Positions 41,888 to 50,400 of a stretch of 64,000 bases of DNA are shown here, piece by piece (the first letter of the stretch is position 1; every line of letters begins with the position of its first letter). The position numbers and the translations under genes were made by a program. Where the stretch lies: assembly GCA_964035575.1 (NCBI GenBank), contig OZ037918.1:62001-126000 (forward strand). The letters are read 5' to 3'. Source of the DNA: Rhynchopus sp. YZ270_cl-10 (lineage: Eukaryota > Euglenozoa > Diplonemea > Diplonemida > Diplonemidae). The notes beneath the pieces are model-generated. The model made no database searches. It saw nothing but the letters and a program-made list of their open reading frames with translations, and was not told the DNA's origin.

Positions 41888-43381
41888 TTAGTTGTCAGAA
41901 AGGAAGTTATTTCTCGGCCGCCAGATTTGCAGGACTGATTCCGTTGGGTCCATATCGACGGAGGCAACCATCCCACGATGCGCGTCGGAATGCGTCCATG
42001 AGACACCTCCTACCTCTCCGGTGTGCCCGGTGTGGACAAAGTAGAGTTCACGTGGACAGCTGGCACCACCACCACCACCTGCCACGGGGTGACACCCTTC
42101 GTCGCGACCCCGGAGATCCCACAAACACACATTCGCATCTTGTGCACCAGATGCAAGCAGTGACGGCTGGTGAGGACACCACTTTACAGAGTACACCCCA
42201 CCGCTGTGGCCCTCCAACTTGAACAGCGGCTCCGATGCGTTCCGCACATCCACCACTGTCACTGCCCCACCTGCGTCGCCCACTGCGAGGAGCGTCGGGT
42301 TCTGCGCACTCCACTCCGCCGACAGAACGTCCTTCGTGAGGTACGGCGCAGCGACACTCCTCTTGCCTTCCCCACGGAGGTCCAGAAAGGTCAGCTCCTT
42401 CGGCGCCCCAGCGACGTAGAGGGTCGAAGGGCTGTGCGGGTTGAACTTCACTGCAGAGACTTCGGAGGACAGCGAGGTGGGGGTCTGGTATGCAGAGATG
42501 GGGAGGTGCTTGTTGCTTGGCCCCTTCGCTCCGTCTGAGAGGCGCCAGATGCAGATCTGTCCTGAGGAGGACCCTGCGGCTATGGTGCCTTCTTGTGTCA
42601 TGGCAAAGTCGAGGCTGTCTCCAGTCAAGTCGAGACCCGTTAGAGTGACGGTTGGCTCGGAAACTCCGGTATGTGAATCCCACGCTTTAACCCGTTCCGC
42701 TTGGGCAAGTGCTTCAGCGTGTTTCGCTTTTTTATATTTTGCGTCGTTTTCGTTGCTAACCAATGCACGACGGTCTGGTTCTTCGGGGCGTTTTTTGACT
42801 GTCTTCTGCCGTGCGACGTTGAAGATGTTGACATCAGGGGTGGCCCCAGATCGGGTCCCGATGAAGCATGGGTTGCACGCCCACCGTTCGATGTTCGCAA
42901 CCGCCCCGTCGTGGTACAAACGGTACTCGACATCCAAGGCGACGGAGGGGCCCACCCCTTGCCCGCCCAGCTCCCCGGTCTGTTCGTTCATGCTGTAGAG
43001 CCAGGAGGGGGCCTTTCTGCAGGGGATCTGCAGTTTGTAGAATGTGATGTAGTGCTGTGGTCGGTCCCCGCAGGTGGCTACGGCAAGGCGGTGGGAGAGG
43101 GTGTCCTCTCGGGAGAAGATCTCTGGCATGAAGTGGACGGTGGGGGAAGGGGTGTCGAGCTTGCGGGCAACGTGCGTTTCGTAGAGATAGGGGAGGTGCG
43201 TGCGGTGGGTGGCCGCGCGGGCCTCTGGGTTGTCGTCCACCTCAGACTCCGCGCCTGCGCTGTCCTCATCCATGGCGTCGTCCGCACGTCGTGCCTGAGG
43301 TGTGTCAAGTCCCAAGTCCTCCTCTTCCGGAATCGACCAAACATCATCCCCACCATAAGGTGACACCATATTCACCTCCAT
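41888..43381 (-). CDS. WD40 histone-chaperone/ribosome-assembly family protein (RBBP4/MSI1-GRWD1 type)
   Basis: Single exon, 497 residues from ATG 43381 (MEVNMVSPYGG); a second Met is four codons in. The N-terminal segment (HLPYLYETHVARKLDTPSPTVHFMPE) matches the helix-strand that precedes the propeller in CAF1-type proteins, after an acidic stretch (DAMDEDSAGAESEVDD) like that of GRWD1/Rrb1. The repeats include GQICIWRLSDG, LYVAGAPKELTFLDLRG, VTVVDVRNASEPLFKLEGH, YSVKWCPHQPSLLASGAQDANVCLWDLRG and the C-terminal VSWTHSDAHRGMVASVDMD. RBBP4/7 bind histone H3-H4; GRWD1/Rrb1 escorts ribosomal protein L3. The acidic N-terminus favours the latter slightly. The leader opens after CTTCAG at 43396-43398, immediately after a family A hairpin. 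Confidence 0.88.
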   Translation of the reverse strand: MEVNMVSPYGGDDVWSIPEEEDLGLDTPQARRADDAMDEDSAGAESEVDDNPEARAATHRTHLPYLYETHVARKLDTPSPTVHFMPEIFSREDTLSHRLAVATCGDRPQHYITFYKLQIPCRKAPSWLYSMNEQTGELGGQGVGPSVALDVEYRLYHDGAVANIERWACNPCFIGTRSGATPDVNIFNVARQKTVKKRPEEPDRRALVSNENDAKYKKAKHAEALAQAERVKAWDSHTGVSEPTVTLTGLDLTGDSLDFAMTQEGTIAAGSSSGQICIWRLSDGAKGPSNKHLPISAYQTPTSLSSEVSAVKFNPHSPSTLYVAGAPKELTFLDLRGEGKRSVAAPYLTKDVLSAEWSAQNPTLLAVGDAGGAVTVVDVRNASEPLFKLEGHSGGVYSVKWCPHQPSLLASGAQDANVCLWDLRGRDEGCHPVAGGGGGASCPRELYFVHTGHTGEVGGVSWTHSDAHRGMVASVDMDPTESVLQIWRPRNNFLSDN

Positions 43382-44806
43382 CTTTTGAAGTATTCCTGAA
43401 GGTTGATTTGAAATACAAAGCACTCTCGTGCAAGCATGTCCTTAAATCGGGGAAAAATCAGGGATTTTCTGATTTTCAAATCGCAAAATTTTCTTATAGA
43501 AAAAAAAATTTTCGCGCTGCGCGCGAAAATTTTTCACGCACAACTGGAGAAGATATTTTTTTTGCTGTTGTAGGGCCGCAGTGCGGATGGTCATATTTTC
43601 TCTCCCCCCACCCCAGTGTCTTATCCAGGAATCCAGATTTCAAGGGGGTCAGCTTGTTTTGTTGCCCAATATTATTTCCAGCACTGCTGACCAGGGAAGA
43701 CATTGAGAACATAGGGAACTGTATATAAAATGGCGCCGCAGGCGAAAAAAATTTAGGGCAGGGTGTAAAAATCTAGCTTTTTACACGACAGAGTCACTCA
43801 ACGAACCCTTTTTGCGGAGCAAAAAAGGAAAAATGGCGCCGCAGGCAAAAAAAAATTAGGGTACAGCCTGGGATTTCATGGTGCGGTCAGCAACCCAGTT
43901 TCCCAGGGAACTCCCGTGGTTCAACCACGTTTCTACCATTAACTCTTTTGACCCCCCCGGGCGCCCCCATTTCAAAAAGACACTGCCCCATATCTATACG
44001 AAAATTTTTTCACCTGCAAAAATAAAATTTTCCTATAAAATTTTCTTATAGAAAATCCCAAATCGCAAACCGGATTTAGAGGACAGCATGCTCTCGTGTA
44101 TAAAAAAAAAAAAAAAAAAATAGAAACTAACTTCCGGTTCTGAATAAAAAGAAAACAATGAAAAACAACTTTTTCGTTTATCGCTCCGCAAGCTTGGTGT
44201 GTTTTTTCGCTGAAGTGTGTGTTGTGTGAGAGAGGGAAAAAACAATGAATGAGAAAAACACAAGCTGGCGGACACGCACCTTCCGTCGTTTCTATTTCCT
44301 ATTGTCAAGTACCTTGATTTACAAAAAAAAAAAAGGGGGGGTGGGAGAAAGGGGAGAGAGGAGAGAGAGGAGGAGAACGGAGAAAAGGAATGTATCGTTT
44401 TTTTTTTTTCCCGGCGTTTCAGCAAGGGGAGAAGCTCCCAATTGGCTGGGGGGGGTTGGGGGGTAGGGGGGGTGGGAAAAACATAGGGGGGGGTAGGAAC
44501 TCGGAAAACTCAAAAAAAGAAAGTCTGGTGGTTGGGAAAAGAGGAAAAAAAGAGACTCGGTCAACGTGCCTGAGGCAGGCTTTGCTGTAAAAGGGGGGGG
44601 GGGGTAAGACATCCCTGGTGGCTTAGGGACCCCGAATAGGGGGGTAAAACCACACCTTCACAAAAAAACGTCAAACATGTTACACGCACACGACTGAAGG
44701 AAATGCTTCAGAGTTTTGCTTTCCTGATCTTTTTTTGAAGTAGGGGGGGCAGGGAATGAATTAACTAAAAAATCCCGGGACCACCGAAAAAATACGGGGG
44801 GGGGTA
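43382..44806. other. Spacer: family A hairpin and dispersed-repeat remnant
   Basis: Family A copy at 43408-43440. From about 43440 to 44060 lies a repeat-derived block bounded by the word AAATTTTCTTATAGAAAA near both ends, with a core (43796-43935) shared with 23848-23985. To the right is G-rich low complexity (44330-44600). No gene. Confidence 0.5.
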
Positions 44807-44818
44807 TGTGTGCTACGT

Positions 44819-45151
44819 TCATGCAACGTTGCCAAGCGCCTTGAGGACCTTCTGGAGCTTCATCGCAACGTCGGTGTCTCCGTCAAGCTCGATCTTTCCC
44901 TCCATGAAGAGGCCCATGGCGTCAGCCTTCCCGCCCGCAAGGTCGAGGAACACCTTCTCGTCCATCTTGAACGACGCTGCGGCGTCCTCAACAGTCCCCT
45001 TGTACGCCTTCGCCGCCTTCAGGTCCATCACGTAGTTTGCGCCGGTGTCCGGGAACTCGTACGTGATGATCTCGTTCACCTTCTTTGCGGCCTCCTTGCC
45101 CTGGTCGGTCTGGAGGGCGTCAGAGATCTTCTGGAAAAGGACGGCGGCCAT
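44819..45151 (-). CDS. SCP2-family sterol/lipid-transfer protein, copy B
   Basis: 110 residues, identical in sequence to copy A at the protein level as far as I can read. The leader begins after CCCAACAG at 45194-45196. See copy A for domain features. The surrounding DNA is unrelated to that around copy A, apart from the shared 390-bp unit 44807-45196. Confidence 0.93.
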   Translation of the reverse strand: MAAVLFQKISDALQTDQGKEAAKKVNEIITYEFPDTGANYVMDLKAAKAYKGTVEDAAASFKMDEKVFLDLAGGKADAMGLFMEGKIELDGDTDVAMKLQKVLKALGNVA

Positions 45152-45196
45152 TTTAGAAAAAAAGAGGGGGTTTGTGTGTGGTGAAGATAACTCTGT

Positions 45197-45769
45197 TGGG
45201 TGGATTTGGGGCACACAAAAACAACGATAACGGGTAGAAGGGAAAATAAAGAGACAGAGAGAGTGGCTTGTATTTGCGAATAGAGACACCGAGTCGGCGA
45301 AACCCAACCTCTGCGTCAGAACAAAAACAAAACAAAACAAAATGGGCTGACTTCTTTTATCGTCCAGCATCAACTGAACGGTCTTTTTATTGCATCACAA
45401 AATCGCTTCCTTAATAGCACATTCCTCTACTGAGTTAATTTCATTCCTCAGCGAGGCCTCTGTTCAAAGGAGTTTTGGGGTTTTTTTGCACAACACAAAT
45501 GAAAATGAAAACGAAAACTAAGATGAACCTAAGCCTCTCGTGCTCAGTCACCTTCTGTCTATGAACACAAAGCCCCTTGCGAGACGAACCACGTCCCTTC
45601 TTTATCCCACATCCCCCTACCACATAACAGGGAATTCTTAACACGCTTGGTGGCAAACCCTGGCTGTCTCTTCTTATCTCATGCATGTACCACCCTGAGA
45701 TCACCTCTGGTATCACTCATAGTTTTGCAATAAAAGCTGCAGCGTGCACCCTTGCTTTGGTTCACTGCG
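45197..45769. other. Spacer with one family B hairpin
   Basis: Family B at 45518-45554: outer stem AAGGTGA/TCATCTT, bulge GT, inner CTGAGC/GCTTAG with one G-U pair, loop ACGAGAG. No gene is supported. Confidence 0.5.
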
Positions 45770-45928
45770 TCAGTCGTTTTTGAAACCCGTGAAGAAGGAG
45801 AACGGCGTCTGGGTGCAGTTCCGGTTGTCGAGGTGTAGATGGTGTAGGTCTTTTGGGGAATGTAGTGCAGCAGAGCTTGTTGCATGGAGGATGCCTGGAG
45901 ACAAACGAGGGGGTGCGTTGATGTACAT
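45770..45928 (-). CDS. Small ORF, 52 residues, hypothetical
   Basis: ATG 45928 to TGA 45770, starting MYINAPPRLSPGILHA and ending FSFFTGFKND. The frame stays open upstream with coding-like composition to a TAG near 45970, so the start may be further upstream or in a preceding exon. Only about 130 bases separate it from the next gene upstream, with a T-tract and AAAG in between that could serve as an acceptor. Another frame (45885-45679) is also open. Not recognised. Confidence 0.3.
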   Translation of the reverse strand: MYINAPPRLSPGILHATSSAALHSPKDLHHLHLDNRNCTQTPFSFFTGFKND

Positions 45929-46060
45929 CAAATATGCCAAGAAAGGGTGCAGAGCGGGGTTAAGGCTAAGACGGTGAGGGATTTCAACAAATTTCCTTTA
46001 AAAAAAGACGGTGTATGTTGTGTGTGTGTGGGGAAGAAGCCCCCAATGCACCCACCCTCC

Positions 46061-46329
46061 TCACAGCCGTTCGTTTTCTTGAATCCGTTCTCGTTTGAGC
46101 TCTTCCTGTCTCTCCTTTATACGGGCCCTGAGCTCGTCACGTTCCCTCGATACCGCTGCCTCGTTCACTGGCTTGTTATAGGTAGCCGATATCAGCGGCC
46201 ACCACGTATAGGCGGAGCACGTTAACCCCAAGAATGCTGCAAAAAAAGAGAAATAAAAGAAGGGGAGGTTTTTTTTCTTCAATGTTACATACCCGATAGA
46301 ACCAATATGTCCGGAGGTGGCAGACGCAT
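46061..46329 (-). CDS. Small single-span membrane protein, two exons, 70 residues
   Basis: Exon 1 46329-46293, donor GTATGT; exon 2 46236-46061, acceptor TTTTTTTGCAG. Start MRLPPPDILVLSA, continuing into a hydrophobic helix (FLGLTCSAYTWWPLIS), then a charged helix rich in Arg/Glu (SRERDELRARIKERQEEL) to the stop. The size and layout suit a small inner-membrane subunit or assembly factor of a respiratory complex, but I cannot name it. The codon spanning the intron (G-CA) gives Ala. Upstream lie nested family A and E repeats. Confidence 0.7.
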
Positions 46330-46400
46330 GGTGTGGTTGTGTAGTGTGGCAGGCCTTCTGATTGGTAGGGTGGTGGGAAACATAAAGTTGTTCTTTTGAC

Positions 46401-46583
46401 TTGAAATACAAAGTGAAGCTATTAATGCAGGCAACTCCGACCGACCCACTGTACGATACCAGCCATCCGGATGAAAGCACAAAGCCCTCTCGTGGTATAC
46501 CTTTGGTACAAAATGACCAGCTGTACCGTGGGGTGGACACCCCAACCATACAGTCCTACAATACATTTCGTGGTTTACATCTG
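46401..46583 (-). repeat. Family A repeat with a family E repeat inserted in it
   Basis: TTGAAATACAAA is followed by a family E unit (GTGAAGCTATTAATGCAGGC ... CCCACTGTACGATACCAGCC), then the family A loop CCCTCTCGTGG and the usual tail to ACATCTGATAT. This nesting shows that E moved after A at this site. Confidence 0.7.
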
Positions 46584-47028
46584 ATATAAAAAATCAGTCG
46601 ACCACGCAGCGTGAAAAAGGCTGTGGGAAAACGGTTAGGTCTTTTTTTTTTGCATTCTTGGAAATTAGTTTGGGAATGTATGTGACCTTTTGAGGGCTTA
46701 ACAAAAGGGTGGTGGCGAGGGGAGAGGGGGAGGGCGGAGAAATTATCACAGAAATATGTGACCCCCAAAAAAAAAGTTTTTTTTTGTTGAGGTACAAAAC
46801 AGTTTGTTTCATATACTTACCTATTCTACTGAATAGAAGGTTAAAACAGGAAAGAGTTCCGCTGCTTTTGTGCTCCTCATTGCACACACAAATCTTGGAA
46901 AGTTTTATAAGATGAACCTAAGCCTCTCTGTGCTTAGCCACCTATTAAAAAAAATCACCTAAAAAAATCAGCGTGGAAAAGTGTGTTTCTATCAGAGAAC
47001 GCACTTTTGCTGTCTTTAAAAAAGAAAA

Positions 47029-47070
47029 GTTTATAAGATGATCCTAAGCCTCTCGTGCTTAGTCACCTTA
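47029..47070 (-). repeat. Family B hairpin repeat, type copy
   Basis: The gene-direction sequence folds as outer stem GGTGA/TCATC, a two-base GA bulge on the 3' side, a perfect 6-bp inner stem CTAAGC/GCTTAG and a 7-base loop ACGAGAG, followed by TTATAAAC and a T-rich tract. Confidence 0.8.
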
Positions 47071-47415
47071 GAAAAAAAAAATCTTAGTGTAAAAAAAGCA
47101 CGAAAAATTCGCATAATGTTTTTCCAGTGTTTTATTTCATTAATTTCAGAGTATTCTTTTTGGGGGAAAACAGAGGAATAAAAATACCGCTCCCGTTTAT
47201 CACCCCCCACACACACTACAACTTAACTATTCATCCATATCTTTAACCGCCGTATTACCATCAGTTTTAAGCCATTTAAAAAAAAGAGTTGAAAGTGCAA
47301 CAGTGCACTGTTTAAAAAATAAAGTTGAAACGTGCCAAAACACATCTCTCTTAATTTAAAAAAAAAATGTCCCTCCCTCACCCCGTTTTCCCGCCCTTCT
47401 ACCCACCCCCTCTTC

Positions 47416-50400
47416 TCAATCCCGCAGAAAGACCTTCTGAAGTGAGAGCTGCTCCTCATCTGAGAATCCTTGGTATTGGAGATACCCTGCAATCCCATTG
47501 TAGCGCCCATCGAGGAATTCGAGCAGCTCGAGGACGGTTTCGTGCAGGGTGAAGGAGAGGGAGATAGGGAGACCGCAGCGGGCGAGGGCGCCGGAGAGAC
47601 TCTTCCTTGCGTCATCAGGGATTTCTGTGAGAGATAACATAAAATCATCGACGATTGCATCTTCGTCTACTCCAAGACCACCTAGGATCAGCAATGCTAC
47701 TAAGCCGGTCAACCCCTTGCCGTGATGGCAACTCAAGATAACAGGATGGTTCGCAGGGTCAGCCACGATACGGATGATGTGCATCAGCTCCACACCCCTC
47801 TCATCTAGAACCTTCCGAAGCAACTCCGCCTCTGTCATTCTCCCTTGCGTACACAACAGACGGTGCGACACCGCCTTCTCCCCCTGACACATTGCGCGCA
47901 GCCCGCTGTTCACGAGACGCTCCTGGTTTGTCAGGGTGTCTTCAAAGAGAGGGTCCAGTATATTGATTTGGTATACGGTGCGCCCCTTCTTCGCGTCGGC
48001 GAGGGAGGTGGTGCCGAGAGCGGTTTCGGTGCACTGATATTCCGTGGGGTGCTCAGCAACGCGGATCGCGGAGAACTCTTCGGCAAAGCGTTTGTTCGCA
48101 AGCTTCGCGCCTTCTGCGATTTCGAAGTTGTGGCGCATGTCAACAACAGTCTTTATGCCGTATTCATTAGTCAACGCAGTTAAGTCTGCTGCTGACGCTG
48201 CCGACACTCTGTTGAAAAGAGGAAAGATAAGTTGTTTCATATACTAACTATTCTACTGAATAGAAGGTATAATAGGGTGCAAAGAGAAGCTGAAAGTGGA
48301 GAAGGGTCATAATGCATACGCAGAGGATCGGTAGAGAATGTTCTTTTGCAGACGCCTGCCGAAGACGTGCTTCGAGCCCGTCAGGTCACGGAAGTTGAAC
48401 AGATCAATGCGTGATAAAACACCGCCAGAAAGGGCCTGTGGTGTGTGGTTTTTGAGTGTGGTGAGTTTTTTTCCCTTTTTTTGAAGAATTGTTGCCATAC
48501 CGACATCCCCTTGGCCACACCAAACGTCTTCTCCCCTCCAAGGAAGCCCGAGTACATCCCCTTGAGTGCAGACTTCTGCGACTTCTTTTCGACCGAGGAC
48601 TTCCCGATCTCCTTTTTGATAGCTGCCACGCTGACGGAGGGGTCCTCTGTGTTTTTGTGTAGAATGATTTATATATTACCCCTGACCTGGGTACCTGGGT
48701 GCCCCGTCATGACGTCGCGTTGAGGTCCTCATAAGTACGACGTCATGACGCCGGTAGTAAAAAAAAGGGGGTTTTTTCGTTGCTCAATTACCGTGTTCGA
48801 GGGGGTGATTGGCGACCGTTTCGGAGGAACTATTTCTCCTTTTTGAGCTACGATTTTGTAGGGTATAAAATACAAAGAAAATAATGCATACGTGGTGCCA
48901 GGTCCAACGCAGTGGCATAGTGCCCAGCAGCCTCCTTGTCGTTGCCACGTGCTGCATGCGCCAGGCCAAGTCTGTAGTAAGCCTTTGCAGAGTTGGAATT
49001 GATCGCAAGCGCCTTGTGACAGTGGTCAATCGCACCGGTGTAGTTCTGTGGAGGTGATAAGATAGGAAATAATTGAATAAAGAAATTGGTGTGTTCCGGG
49101 GTATCGAAAAATACAAATTTTCATTTCAATTCACAACTCTTCACAACTCTTCACAACTATTCACAACTCTTCACAAATTTTCACAAAAACGTGTATGTGA
49201 AGAGTTGTGAAGAGTTGTGAAAAGTTGTGAAAAGTTGTGAAGAGTTGTGAAGAGTTGTAAAGAGTTGTGAAGAGTTGTGAAGAGTTGTGAAGTGGCGAAG
49301 TCTGGGTGGTGCCTGGGCACCCAGGTACCCAGGTAGGTACAGGACACCTTTTGGAGGACGTTGGTTGGACATTCCGTCTGTGTGGGTCACTCACACTTGC
49401 GGTAATGTGCCACTGCGTGGGTCTGGGAACCTGGGTACCTGGCTACAGGATATTTGTTGTCAAAGACATCTTCCACCATGCATTGAGGAGGGTAAGACAG
49501 TGGTCGCAGTTTGTACTTGATAGCATTACAACATTTAACTTCTCCACGGGGGTCTTGGGCCGTTCATTCGGTTATACCTTGACTAGCGGAAGAGGCCTTT
49601 TGGTCTCTAGAATATCCGGTATTCCCGAACGGAGGCACACTTTGTGTGTTACTACGACCTGGCAATTTCCAGCAGTAGGTTAAGTAATGTTTTCTTGTAA
49701 ATTGTTGGATCATTATCTCCTCAGTGCATGAATGCCCCACGTGGACACTTTGTATTTGTCAAGTGGACTGTCTGGTCACTTTTCAGTGACTGGCGGGTTG
49801 GCTGTGGTTGTCTGTGTGACGACTTACCTGTGTACCTGTGTACTTGGGTACCTGGGAAAACACTTACGTTTTTATTCGCGAAAACACGTATACTTTTTGT
49901 GTACGTGTTATCGCAAATCAAAAAAAAAAAAGTATACGTGTTATCGCAATTTACCCTTTCGGAAAATATGAGCCCGGTCACTAATAGGCGGCCCATTTTC
50001 GGCCAAAAATTGTCCCCAGAATCCGGAGTGTAATATTGACCTTTGTGGGCGACGAGACTGTCCTGTGTGAGGTTAACCTACAGGTTAATTCCATTATGGC
50101 GGTGGTTGTTTTGCATCTCTCACACATGATGGACCTCTTTTTGGATCGACGCACTGGTGAGTCCTTGGCGGTTACTTCGTCTCCTTTCGTCTTATCCGCC
50201 TTTTTGGTGGGGATTATTAAAGAAGTCAGCTAGAGAATTGTTGGTTCTCTCGGGGAGTGGGTGTGGGCAGAGATTTTGACAACGGGACAATAAAACCTTG
50301 TTTTTGGGCTCATCAAAATTCAATTTCCCCCTTCAGTTACCCTTATTTATCGTTCCCTCATTCACGGTTTTTTGACTTCCTTGGAATAAAGTGACCAGCT

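Larger units (their letters stand above)
46330..47415. other. Spacer with a cluster of hairpin repeats
   Basis: Contains the composite A/E repeat (46401-46583), a TTCATATACTTACC hairpin (46806-46846; CTATTC/GAATAG), family B at 46901-46943 and 47029-47070, and two family D-type hairpins at about 47285-47345. No gene. Confidence 0.55.
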
